Assembly: GCA_030435675.1 (NCBI GenBank)
Contig: CM059625.1
Span: 13,392,001 to 13,456,000 of the forward strand
Source: Steinernema hermaphroditum
Taxonomy: Eukaryota; Nematoda; Chromadorea; Rhabditida; Steinernematidae
Length of the DNA: 64,000 bases
Reading direction: 5' to 3'
Shown: positions 47,941-60,541 of the stretch, piece by piece
How positions within the stretch are numbered: the first letter of the stretch is position 1
Layout of the letters: every line of letters begins with the position of its first letter
Made by a program: the position numbers and the translations under genes
Notes under the pieces: model-generated
What the model saw: the letters and a program-made list of their open reading frames with translations, nothing else
What the model was told of the DNA's origin: nothing
Databases searched by the model: none

Positions 47941-50186
47941 GTCTGCAGTCTGACGTGACTAAACGAATATACTGTTCAATGCAAAGATTTTGTTTAGCGC
48001 GAATTCCAGCAGTTTATACAAATAGGCACATTACAGAAACTAAGATTCTGATTGCTGAATACGTCTTAATAACCAATGGAAGAATCAATTAATAACATCC
48101 GAAGGCATGTTATATCGTATTTCACTTAAATGCAGGCTAATGACTTGAGATTGAATAGAGAGCTGTTCCGCCTCAATAATTGTACACGACGGGCAAGTTT
48201 TAGCATTGCAAAGGAAAATTCAAATTTTATACTGGACTTCTCTCATGTTCGGTTTCACACTCAAAATAGCGTTGATCGAAGGAAAGGAGCAAGGTAGGGT
48301 AAGAACGAGGTAGTAGCAGCTCTGATTTCCGTGCATTATTCCAGAATCGCGGATAAATTTATGAAAATAGAACATAGTAATCATTGTAAACGAAATGTCA
48401 ATGAAGCTTGGTTGGAATTTGCACATAACTCTAGCACAGTCCTCCAAGAGTGTCCGACAACAATAAGCCAATGTTTAAAATCCAAAAGATTTGCATCATA
48501 ATTCAAGAACATTTCGAGGCGATCACATTGGAGGTGCGCGTGCATCAAATCGCGGTTTTGGCATTGTTTCTATGACTGCTACACCGCTTAAATGTACAGA
48601 GCAGATAAGTTGTCGACGGCTTGAGTGCGAAAACCGTGTTCAGGGAGGAAAAATAGTCCAAAAACCGAGTCGTATTTATAGAAAGTACAAAAGAAGAATA
48701 TAGAAGGAAAACACTGTCAAAAAGGTTATTCTACAAATAACTATCAACAATGCGTAATAAAAGGAATACAGAAGAAAGAAACGTCGGAAGACTTCATGGT
48801 CCTTAGATTATTTTTTGTCGGAATGGATTTTTTTGCCCACTGTATATGTATCTGCTTTGATCAGGTGGTGCCAGCTCATTGGTTACTGCCATAAAACTGG
48901 TGTGTTGCTTTTGCGTTCCGTTCTTTGTACTCGGGTCGCCGAGCAAAGAGGACTGGACTAGCGGCCACTCAACTTCGGCCCATCAGCCAACGTCAGCACC
49001 CGCAATGTCTTGGCTTCCCGTTTATCTTTTCGAGTTGTCAACTCTCCGACACTCTGACCGCCAAAATGATGAATGCGTTTCGTGTTCAGGACCTGTTAAT
49101 GGCACGCATTTGTTTATTGTGCGCATTCGATTGTGCTTTTCGGTCTTTTGATTTGAAATTGATCCTCTTTGCGCTCAGCACCCAGTTTCGGATGAATGAG
49201 GAGCAAAGAAGGACGAGCTGAGCAGAGCTGCGCGAACAAGCGACAACAACGGACGAGCAACGTCATTTCGCGCTCCCTCGCCTCCTCTTTGTATGAGCCC
49301 TTGGTGCGGAGGAATATAGGGGTAATGCGCGGCGTCAAAGAGAGATAGATAGTCGATGACCGAACGTGATGTTGGAAATTGCTGTTGCAGAAAGCTACTC
49401 TTCTATTTGTTATTCCGTGCGTTCTTTAAGGCATCACTGTTTATACACACGCCGCGCCTTTGATGGGCCGCCGATGCGACGCCATATCATGAATTCGTCA
49501 TCGGTTGGGACACCGTCGACAAATCGGCGCTCCAAGTACATACTGGACAACAGTGCGCCGTCTTGCAGTTATTCATATGGCGAACTGACACCGTCATCAG
49601 CTGTCTCGGAAACACAGTCAAGGTTGGTTTTTTAATCATCGCTTTCCCGCAGCCAGAAAGGACGCTGTTGAATTTTTACAATAATCCGCGTGCGCACAGA
49701 TGCTGCAGTGATGCACGCTGGGTCATTCCCTTCGTTCCGTCGTTCCTTATACTAGCCACATCAGGCGAGAGATAATGGGAACCGGTTAGTCGCTTCTTCC
49801 TCGCCCGGCCTTGTACGTAGAGTAGGCGAAACGAACTTCTTCAAAGCGTTTTCGTTGATTGCATTCATGCTCCTTCTCATCACTCCAATTGTGTTTTTGT
49901 GGAAAACAAAGGAGAGCAGCGACGCCATCGGTCTCGTTTGCACTTGACCCATGCAGGTGATAGTTCGACCCCCCAAAACGTTGCATATTCCGATCGATCG
50001 GCTTCCGTTCCGACAGTTGTCGCTAAAAACATGAGTCGGAGAGAGTTGAGCGCCGCGTTCTTCTCGCATGCTTACTTAACCTGATTTCTGTGTCTAATCA
50101 AGTGACTCTATTTGCTCTTGTTCATTGTTATTGTTTGTTTTCGCTGGTTTTCCGCGATCCGATCGAAATTCGTTCAATTGGCTTCA
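47941..50186. other. Intergenic region with a candidate alternative exon
   Basis: Mostly without recognisable genes. A Ser-rich open stretch at 49474-49622 (MRRHIMNSSSVGTPSTNRRS) ends at an AG|GTTGGT donor, a form used by several genes here. It could be an alternative first exon of the RASSF gene downstream, but its phase (2) does not fit the second RASSF exon directly. Confidence 0.35.
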
Positions 50187-52311
50187 ATGTCAGATTGGCT
50201 GACACAGTTGGGCATTGGAGGGAGCTCGACGGCACAGGAAGAACCTCCGTGTACGTGTGCTTTCGACAACATGATGGCACAGAACGAGGTCCCCACGTCA
50301 GCAAAGCGCAGCCCCCAAAGAGTGAGACTCTCCCACTTCGGACAAGCTATATCGCGAGTGTTTTTTAGAACCGACGTGATGACGAGGTTGACTTTAATGT
50401 GCTGGATGCAACGATCTCATTGGACACAGAAAACGACATATGGGAGCCGTCGTTCCTTCTGAATTTCGATACGGTTAAAACAAGCTACTGTGATACTCTG
50501 GAACGGCAGCACTTCGGTCCTCTAAGTGATCTGATGACAGTCAGCACGCAGCTAGGAAAGGGTCACGAATTCAGGTAATGGTTTAAACGTTCAAAATTGA
50601 TTCCACTGTAGTTCAACGTCCATAAAACTCTCTTTTCAACAGCCAGCGATGAGGTCGTTGCCGTGAAACGAAAACAATGTCTCCTTCGCATAGGGGTCCT
50701 TCGTTTTTTGATTAGATTTCTAAGGCATCGCACCTTAAAACGCAAGGCTATTCAGTCTTCAAAAAGGGGAAATGCCTTTGAGTGACGACGAAGTTCTCCT
50801 GGTGAAATTCTTATAACTGACTTGTTTATTATATAACTTATTATATAACCTTATTATATAACCGACTTGTTTCAGCACACTGGCTTTGGTTCATCCAACT
50901 TGGTGCGACAAATGTGGCGATTTTATTTGGGGATTCCTGCAACAGGCTGTCCGATGCGAAAGTAAATTGCAGTTCTTGAGAATTTACTAATGACCACTTG
51001 CAGATTGTAACTACACGTGTCATAACAAATGCCAAAAACTCATCACACTCGATTGCCGCTCCACTGGAAGTACACTAAAAAGTGATTTCTTCCCTTCCCT
51101 TAAAAAAGAGTCTTACGACCATAGCGATGGCGAGTCCCTCTCCTTTGCGGTATGCTTCCCGAGAGTGTCTAAATGCATTCCGGTCTCCTTCAGAATCCTC
51201 TTTTCGACCAGACTAAGCGCTTTGGTGTACTGTACCCTTCTCTTAAAGAGATCTTCCTCAGCTCGAACATTCCCCCAGAAGACGTAAGCATTTTGATGTA
51301 AAACGGTTTCCTGTAAGAGCGAGTTTCAGGTGAAGGTTGAGGAAGTCTACGTGAAGTCAGCACCTGAAGCCCCTAACGACGAGTATTTGTGCATATTTTC
51401 TCCGGACACAATCCACGAGACGATTGCAGAATACAATTCGAGGTCCATAGGCTTCGAGGTTACTCTAGTATGCGATCAACGATTTCTGCGCTAGCTAAAG
51501 CGTGTTTTTCAGCGTGAAGCCGACGTCTTCTCGGGATGCATAAAAATCCATATGAACTTCACGAGGCCGATCAATGTGGTTGTCGATGAGATTCCTCCTC
51601 GCGTTTACGACTTCGTCGACGACACGACAAAGAGCACGGCCACAGGCCGAACCATCACCTCCTTTTTTCTTCCTCCGAACACAGAAAAAATCGTCCACGT
51701 CAACAGCAGCATGAGCGCACGGGAAATGACCGTCACGCTTCTCCGAAAGTTCAAAGTTGCTGACAACCCTAGAAAGTTCGCTCTGTATCAACAAATCATG
51801 GAACCGGACGTGACAACAAAAACGTTAAAAAGTATGTTTTACAATTTATTGAGTATACTACCAGTTCACATATAGTTTTACGGAAACAAATGAGCTATTC
51901 GGACGTAAGAGTATACATTAATTTTTAGAAAGGATGACCCGAATTGCGGATAACGATTTCCCACTCAAGTTGGCTGTGCTTTGGAAGCATCAGAATGTAG
52001 AGGCTCACTTCCTACTTCAGGAAAACGACACGGGTGACATTCTGGTTGGTGGATGACATACGTCTTCACATGACACGCTTCATTTTAGTGGGAGGCCTTC
52101 GAAATCCCGGAGCTGAACAATTTTTTGAACATACTGGAAATCGAAGAGAAACAGTACATCCAGAACATCCGGGATCGGTTTGATATCTACAAGTGGGCTT
52201 CTCTTCTTGTGCCCTTATTCTATCATTGATTTCAGGCGGTCGTTGGATCAAGTTATCAGCGCACGTAACCTTCAACAGACGGATAGCGGTCTGCATTCAA
52301 CGGTGTTGTGA
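50187..52311 (+). CDS. RASSF-type Ras-association protein, 10 exons
   Basis: Exons: 50187-50321, 50369-50574, 50876-50961, 51004-51149, 51194-51283, 51330-51458, 51513-51831, 51929-52044, 52089-52192, 52236-52311, giving 468 residues. A C1 zinc domain at about 113-162 (HPTWCDKCGDFIWGF, CENCNYTCHNKCQ), a Ras-association domain at about 270-390 (IHMNFTRPINVV, SSMSAREMTVTLLRKFKV, FALYQQIMEP, RIADNDFPLKLAVLW) and a C-terminal SARAH helix (LNILEIEEKQYIQNIRDRF) give the RASSF1/RASSF5 architecture. These bind Ras-like GTPases and, through SARAH, MST/Hippo kinases. The N-terminus differs between isoforms in this family, so other first exons are likely. One intron carries three copies of TTATTATATAAC (about 50825-50862). 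Confidence 0.88.
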
Positions 52312-53243
52312 TCTTGTTTCCATGAATCGCAACTTCTCATTGCTCAATTCACTCTTTCCTCACGGTTGTTTACATTTACTGACGTTGTATGCACAAAACG
52401 GAACTGAAGTACGCTGCCAAGCAGCTATGCAATAAAATGTATAATCCATGGTGCTTCTCGAATGGGACATGCCCAAGTCGGTGAAAAATTGCATCTGAAC
52501 GGCTTTCGCTGCGACCCTCTATTGCTGCGACCCCCTCTTTCGCTCCGACCCTCTATTGGCTGTTTATCACCGCCATGATAAGTTTATCAGGCGCATAGTA
52601 ACAGTGACCTATCATTTAAAAATGGAGAATAGAATCTGAAGTACGAGACCCTTGGCCCGTAATCACAATATTTTCCTCTTCACACAAGTGTGTGCGATTC
52701 AACAGAACTTAACCCGGTCGTCTTGAAGGTCAGAACGAAATTTTCTGCATCACGTCCGCTGACATGTTTTCACGCGTCTGTGTGCACTGGAAGAAGGTCT
52801 CCAAGGTGTCGGAGAAAAAAAGACACTGTTTTCGGTGGGGTTCATGAACAGGTAAACGATGGCGTGTGTTTCCCTTCCGCGAACTTTGTAGGTCAATAAG
52901 GAAAACGCGAAACTGACCCAAATGAATCAACAAAGGATATATAAAACACTAAATGGAATTACATGCAAATGCAAAAGGGATTACCCCCAACGGTCGTTCT
53001 CACCCGCTTCAAACGGTTTTTTCTTGTCGCCAACACGATTTCCCCATTTGGAACTGTCGTTCTTGTGTTTAGACGGCGAAGATTTGCCGAAATTAATCAA
53101 TTCGAATCGGCAGAAAAATGAGACGCGTCCCATATTTTGATGCGCCTTGATAAAGATCTTCGAATTTAGAGCATAATCGGCAGAATTTGGTTATATATCC
53201 CCTAAACTTCCTTCTGCCAACTTCCTTCTCCAGCTCTTGCAAG
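52312..53243. other. Intergenic region
   Basis: No gene recognised. A short tandem block at about 52508-52558 repeats GCTGCGACCCTCTATTG in near-identical copies. Confidence 0.4.
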
Positions 53244-56005
53244 ATGTTGGCTGTGCCTCTCCTTTTCTCCATTTGCCTCTTCTTGGGTAAATCGCTTTAT
53301 TTTGTGAGAACTTGTTGACCTGACCTCTTTCAGTGAAAGCCAAACGATCGGCTGAGATTCCTGACGATTTTAGCTCTTTTGTACGTTAGTATTTCGTGGA
53401 AAATTTATAAAATGATCTTCCAGAACGGCGAGGTCTCTCGAAATTACGGTAACTCCTGGATTGCGGGTCCGAACGACAAGCAGTATCAATTCCATATCGG
53501 CGTGCAGTCGTGGATCACAGCGCGCGAGTATTGCCTCACGCAGGAGTCCGATCTTCTAACAATCTCGTCTCCAGAGGAGCTGGTGCGTTAAATGGCTTCG
53601 TTTGAGTAATTGACGCATTGTCGGATTGCAGAAATGGGTGCTGTCTCATTATAGTCCAGAAATCAAGTCGCACAAGGAACGGCTCATTCAGGTCGGAGCA
53701 GTTCTCGACGATTCGCACGGAATGCGCGAGTGGAAATGGGTGAACGGAGAGGAGCTGAACGCTACATTAACGTACGTAAGAAGCAAAAAAAACAGAAAGA
53801 ACAGAAATTAAACAGCAAATATAATTCGAGATTCCGCCATACGACTTTAGCCTTTACGGTATCTGTCGGTGGTATCAAAATTTTAGTACTACGTTTAAGT
53901 TACGGTTGCTTAATTTTGCATTTTATTGACTCTGTTGGAAAACTAAGACAGGAAAACTGTTATCTCATGATGATATCCTCTTCATTGTTCTGTTTAGCCC
54001 TTGGAAGTCCGGCGAACCTTTCGACCACCTGAATGGCCGCGAACGCTGTGCAACGATTTCGGTGCCGTCGAAGAAGCTGGACGACATCGACTGCGATGCC
54101 GCCGGCTCGCCACTTAACATGTTCCGTTTCGTGTGTGAACGCACTAACATGATTCATGAAATGGTTGGTTTCGCCGAGAACATAAATGTGATTAATGGTG
54201 ATTGTTGTTTCAGCACGAAATCAACAACAATCCCTTGTGGCGTAAAGTGGAAGATGTGCTCCAATATTTTGGCTTCGGACAGGCTGTGAACAATATGATG
54301 AAGACGCTTACTTCAGACGAAGAGGACTACTGGGAGGAGGCGAAGAAAGAAGACGAAGGGGATAGAAAGAAGTCTAAAAAGACGCTTACTACTGAAGCTC
54401 CGAAAGAAGAAGAATCAAAGAATCTTAAGTTGGAAGAACAATCCGAAAAAAATGAAACGAAAGCCGAGCAAGCGAAAAAGGAGAATGTTGTAGACAAGAC
54501 TGATTCCGCTGAACAGCCAAAGAACGAAACGGATGCTCTTGAGACCACTGTCAAGATAGTAGAAGTGACGGAGACTCCAAGCGCTACCGTTACAAAAGAG
54601 GAGACAATTTCGATTGGGAATGCTGCAAATGAGACGACGTTTGCCCCCACTGAGGAAACCCTAGTAGTAAACGGAACAGAAGGTGCGCAACACGATCAGG
54701 ACCCAGAGCAGCACAAGGCACCTGCCGACGACGAAGTTACCGTCAATCAACTCTCCGTGAGTTCGAAGAAGTTGTCAGAAGAATTAGTCGCAGTTGACGA
54801 TCCACAAGGTTATCTGAATAACAATAACAAAAAGTGACACTTTTCTCTACTCTTAGGTGGAACTGTGATGGAAGTCTTTGAGACGGCAACGCCCGAGACC
54901 GACATTATTAGAACAACGAGGGCTGAAAGTGGCGCCGGCAAGACCACATCTAGCATCGAGGAGAAAATTCAGAATATCGAGACAATGATACATACTGTCG
55001 AGACTATCATTGGAAACAGCACTGAAAAGGTGACTAGTATACCGTAGCTCTCCATTAGCATGCCCTTTTCAGAACATAAACGTGTCCGATATCCTGGAGA
55101 AAGTTAACGCAATCAAGGCCACCACTCCGTCGTCCTCGGATGAGATCATTGGAAAGAAGAGAGGCGAACACTTTGAAGGGCACTGTGAAGAGGACAGTAA
55201 ACCCAATTCGCTAACAACTGAAGAGAAAATTGAAGACTTTCTGAACACTCTGCGTACTTTCCTTGCCCGTAACAAGTTGAAGGACTTGAACAAGATCGCA
55301 AGTGCGAAGAACGTCAACAAGAGCTTGATCGATCGTCTCAAGGAAGCAGTGCAGAACAACAACAGTGTTAGGGAGTTGAAGAAGTTGGACGAAAGCAAAG
55401 CCGAGGATAAAAAAGAAAAGCAAGGGGTGAAGAAGACGAAGGACAGTGAAAACAAAGATGTGAAGAAAGTAGTGAAGGAACAGTCGGACGAAGTGGAAAA
55501 GGAGCTAACGACGACGATCACTGAAGAGATCTCCAATTCCAGTGCAGAAGCCAACAAAACCGCTCCTGCGAAATCGTCTACAGGTGAAAACGGCGTGAAC
55601 GATAACGACGATCAATGGGAGGTTCAACACAACGAACCTTTCCAGAATGAGTCCGAGAAGAAAACTGCTGCTGAAAACTTCGTAAAGGCCTACCCCCAGT
55701 TCTCCAAGATCGATCTTAAAAACCCACCGGTGGAGCCCAAGGAAAGCAAACAGCGACGTAAGGAACTACGGGAGAAGACTGATTCCATTTACAAACAATT
55801 TACAGAGCATTTGGATACAAGCAAGCTGGTTGAGAGGATAAGACAGAACGAGCTAGCCCGCAAGCGAATCAGTGCCGACCGTATGGAGAGTCTGGCCATG
55901 CCCGCTCCCTCCGTCCAGCGCAACGTAAATGCCTTTACTGAGATGGAGAAACTATTCTCGGACATCGGCAGCAACTTCAGACGCTTCATCGCTACTCGCA
56001 TGTAA
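53244..56005 (+). CDS. Secreted C-type-lectin-like protein with charged tail
   Basis: Exons: 53244-53286, 53334-53380, 53424-53582, 53632-53771, 53998-54163, 54214-54808, 54857-55029, 55073-56005, giving 751 residues in one frame. A signal peptide (MLAVPLLFSICLFLG) is followed by one C-type lectin-like domain (about 30-185): WITAREYCLTQESDLLTI, EWKWVNGEELN, GRERCATIS and FRFVCERT supply the four conserved cysteines. The calcium-site motifs (EPN/QPD, WND) are not evident, so carbohydrate binding is doubtful. Residues about 190-751 form a Lys/Glu/Thr-rich, largely disordered and probably coiled-coil tail with sequons. The last exon alone codes for 310 residues. An AATAAA follows at 56082-56087. 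Probably an extracellular matrix or defence-related protein. Confidence 0.8.
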
Positions 56006-59000
56006 TTGACTGGTTATAGCACTACGATCCCTTTCCAAATATCCAGCATACGTGTATAATAATGACAGTAATAACAGCTTCAATAAATGTTTCCAAGAAA
56101 ACTTGAATTTTAATTTGAGAGGAGCAAGGTGGACTATAGTATTTTGATACTAACTACAACATAGTGCAATCTGACTCTTCATCGCATGTCTCGTTACTTA
56201 CTGGCCTCAAGAGAATAACATGTGTATGTGATCTGTGAATCCTTGACTGAACACGAACGGAATAAAGAATGTACACAAATCTTTGGGTAAGTTGTAACTA
56301 CCAGAGACTTTTCTGGGCTATGGTTATCTGTACTTTGAGTCGGTTCACAAAATGTGATTGACTGTTTGAAAAAACTCCACAGTCACTTTGATGGGCGTCA
56401 AAGACTCCGTTGTGCGCTTTTCTTGCATTTTAAAATCAAATCCGAAGAGAGAAATTCGAGGGCAAACAAGTCCGTTCTTCTTTTATGCCGCTTTGGGAAA
56501 CTCAAATTCGATTTGGAGTCCCAACTTGTCCCTCCCATGCTCTGTGGCTGAGAAATCTTTAAAACGAAACGTTTTCTCCAGAAACTACCACGGCATTTTC
56601 ATGTGACCTCCCGCAGTTCCCTAAACCTAATCAGCCGCTTGTAGCCGAACCGATAGGCAACGTGCGTAGGCCGTCTTTTGTTTGTGCACTGAAGTTCGCA
56701 CCATTAGCTGGCGGCGAATTCGTGCGAAAGTGACTGTGCCGCGGGTGATTGATGTCGGGAGTCTGGGGAAATAGACTAATTCATGTTTCAAAGTGGAAAT
56801 CCGCTGCTGTGCGCGGTTTCGAATTTCGATGGATGTATCTGGTGCATCTTTCCGGGCCCAAATCCCACGGGTTCAATTACAAATGGCGGGCTGTGCGCAT
56901 GTTTTTATGGAGTGCTTGGGAGCGCCTCCCGCGCGCACTTCTCGTCATTTTACGGACAAGTTGGGCCCCGCGAATCTCCGGCAAGATCTATTTCGTGGCA
57001 TTGTCTTCGTTCTTATTATTGTCTCTGATGGGTTTTAGGCGCTCGAGGCCGAGCGAAACCGGTGGTTACCAGGCAATAGGCACTTAGCGTTCGAAGTCGG
57101 AAATGGCTAACAAGGAGGAAAGTGGCGGTTTGCACGAAGAGGATTTGGGCAAAAAATTTGCATCCAAATGTCGGTGGAAAATAAAAAGTAGAGATTTATT
57201 GGGTACAATTAAATTGAATTTCCTTTCCCTGTCGTCAGGCAATTTTGGTCGTAGATTCAATTCCGGGGGGCCAAATCTAAAATCGATCATTATGGAACAG
57301 ACCCTGAACGAAGTCGTCATCACCAGCTAGATAAAGGCAAAGGCAGAAGCAAGAGGTTGAGATTTGCGATCGTATATCCCTCGAAACGTCGTCGTAGAGA
57401 AGGCGAGCCGACATCGAAACTACCGGTTGCCCGGGAAGCTGTAGAGCGCTTAGTCTTTCACGGCATTAGTGCTGAGAACTCGATTGGGGCCCACATCTCA
57501 TCGCGAGAGAAGTCGCCTAATGAGCGTCTCAAAATAATTGTTGTGTATATGTGGAAAGTTTACGTAGCGCGTCGGGAGTCAGGGCTGAGTTCGAGATTTG
57601 AGTCGGCCGAGCTGAGGAACTTGGCCGCAGGGAAGCGGGTTCGCCGAGGCAAACGAGGCATCCAATCAGAGGGAGTCTAATTTGAGGCCGCGATTGACGG
57701 CTAAATCTCTAACAATGTGCCAAATTAACCGTTTTGATCGGACCCTTGACGCCCTCATCAGATGCTCGACTGTCTGCCGCGGAAAGCATGTCGATAGGAC
57801 CGGAGGCGAGTAGTATTCATCGAATCGCTGTTGTCCGTTGTACAAATTGTATGCCTCACAAGTGGATTTGTGGAAAAAGTTTTCAGCGTAAGTGTGGAAC
57901 TCCGCTTTGCGGCCCTAACGGCGCCAATCACGGACTACGACTCCGCCTTCGGATCGCGTGAGACGAATATCCATGTTTTCTTCAAACAGGATTTCAGCCT
58001 TAACTTGTTTGACGCCAACTTTTTCGCACATATCCTTTCGTGCCTAACTGGCATTTGTACTGATTTCTGCTCGCTTCCGCCTGTCTAACGCTAAACCGCC
58101 CCGCTCTGGGGCCTGAGGGCGTTCACACCTCCGTCCCTCGATTCGGGTCTCAATTGTCTTCGGTCGTTTAATTGCAAAGCAGTCCTATTACTCATATCCG
58201 CTCCCCCTTTTTCCACCTCTCAATCTTCATCACCCTCCACATGTGATACCTTCCAGGCGATACCCCACTGAATAGACTCAATTTGTAATTTTAAATGTAG
58301 GCGCGGAAGTGGACGAATGAGTGATGTTCGAAAACAAAGCAATTGTCCTAAAAGAGGTGAATTATTAACGGTGACACCTTTTAGGACTGGCATCCGCAGC
58401 TGCATACGGCGCCCTTGGAAAAATCCGTGAAATTCGGGCTATTCTCCATTTCCTAATATATCCTTTTGCATGATTTATAGAATACACTAAAGATGGATTC
58501 GAAGGGTGCGCGCGAAGGGTGCGATGTGTGATGGAAAAGTATATTTTTTGATTAGAGTTGGCCCCGGAGGCGTGCGAAAAAATTCGAGAAAATCATGCGC
58601 GTTCGCGTGAGAACATCGCTTATTCAAATCTCGTCGTCTTGATCAATGTCATGTATAATTGAAAGTGGCCTCCAACCACCTCATACTCACTCATGTGAAT
58701 TAGTTAACACACACCGCAGCCGGCGCTGTGCGCTCAATCCTCAGGGCATCGGTAGGCGACGTCTTTCCCATACGACTCTCGTTTGCCTCGTTTTGTACAC
58801 GTGACGTCATCTCGGGTTACTCTCGCCCACAAGCTACATTGTTAGGCGTCTTTCAGAAGCAGCCGGTCGCCATTGTTCTCCCTTGACAACCGCCATCGCT
58901 TCTCCGACAACGTTCATTATCATCCAGAAGGAACGAATAGCGACTGCAGAAACGGTAAGCGCATCTTTTCCATAAGTATTCGATCAAACTCTTTTCGTGT

Positions 59001-60541
59001 TTTGGACGACCGAGAGCTGTTAAACGTTGATTTTGATTTGGCATGGATCGGAGAAGCCTAGATATCTCCCATTCGGAACCGGAGTCTACCGGTGTAATTA
59101 AAAGATTTCCTCCTGTGGGACATGACAGATCATTGTGTAAACATATGATTAGTCTTCTTGCTTTTCCCTTGTTTTGCTTTTGTGTTGCTGTTCACGATTC
59201 TTTTTTCGCAATCCCGCATATCAGTATACGCGCTCATACTCCCAAGCATAAGAGGGCACTGGACGGTATGGAACTTAGGTAGCCTTTTCGTCATAGAATG
59301 CGAGATGACTGAATAGCAGAGAGTCGTTGATTATTGTTTTCTTTTCCAAAACTATGTAACCCTGATGAATTAGTCATCTGCGAAAATTAGGCTGGGTGCG
59401 ATGAGTAGATTGGTTCTCACAGTCGACTTTTTGGTTTACTCGGTTGACTAGCTCTTGATTGTTGTTTTCGAGGTGGTGAGGTAAAAGCAGTTGTCGCAAG
59501 GATAGAAGAGCAGAATTGCGATTATCGTTTGTTATTATGTTTTCGTGACATTCACAAAAAATTGTTTTTTTACATTAAATCAATGATCTGAGGAAAGTTC
59601 TTAATCGATATGTTCGCACGAGACGCCACGAAATCGCTAAGGAATTACTTAACTCCTGTGTGGGTTTAAATATTGCATGAAGATATTTTCCTTCTTTTGT
59701 TGTACCCTCTTGAAAGCCGAAGTTGCCCACCATTTCTTATGAATCACGGAAATATTTTGTGCTTTTGTTTACTTCGGCCCAAAGAAAATAAGAAGACTTC
59801 CTCAAATAGAGATTGTGCCATATTCCAAGATTATTCAATTGTCATTATGGCTATCTGTTTGTTATAAACTTACAGTTTCTTTTGTCAATAGAGCACTAGA
59901 GTCAATAGACATTTTCGTAAGTTCTGTCTTCTTTAGGAGCTGAAATACAAGCTCCAAACAAAATTCGCTCACTCATTTCGAAGTACCGAAAGACGGAAAT
60001 CCTGTGAATTCAAAGGGAAAAGGATAAAATCGAAATAATTCGCTTGCTCATCTACTTAGCTTCTCAAATCAATGTGTCTTCTGAAGATGTGAGCGGAGAA
60101 AATTCAATTCCCGCTGAATGCGCGATTAGGGAATTGCCGCCCCGTACAGCTACCGTTGTTTTCTGCCTCGTTCAGGCGGACCGAGGCGCCGCCCCCTAGT
60201 CCGCAGTCCTTCTGCAGCGCCACAGCCAGCTTGTTCTCGCCGCCGACGGCACGCCCCCCACACGAAGAACTTGGCAAGAAAACAACTGATTTCTTCGGCC
60301 CCTCTTGTACCCTAGTATCCAAATGCCAGCGAATATGAGGAGTGACTATTGATTCACCGTTCTATTCAAGTCTCCATGTGAAAGTGCAAGCTACTTCGTA
60401 CCGCATTCCATGGAGAGACACCCCTTAGGTCTTTGTCATGGACCTCTTTCATGCATATCTCGCAAATAAATTCGTGAAAACTGAAATACGATTTCGCTTT
60501 TCGATCGTAGACTAATTGCCAGCAAGCATTCCTTTTCTAGA
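56006..60541. other. Long region upstream of unc-17
   Basis: About 4.5 kb with no convincing coding gene. Several 75-110-codon ORFs (57103-57330, 57357-57680) lack splice context and known motifs. A candidate exon lies at 58857-58954 (GTCTTTCAG acceptor, AACG|GTAAGC donor). By analogy with C. elegans, the shared promoter and first exon of the unc-17/cha-1 locus should lie here. Confidence 0.45.

Noticed and set aside
55069..55557. Ser/Phe-rich minus-strand ORF of 163 codons
   Set aside because: Antisense shadow of the Lys/Glu-rich lectin-protein exon; its composition is just the complement of AAG/GAA codons.
57103..57680. Two adjacent plus-strand ORFs upstream of unc-17
   Set aside because: No acceptor or signal peptide, different frames with no plausible intron, no recognised motif.
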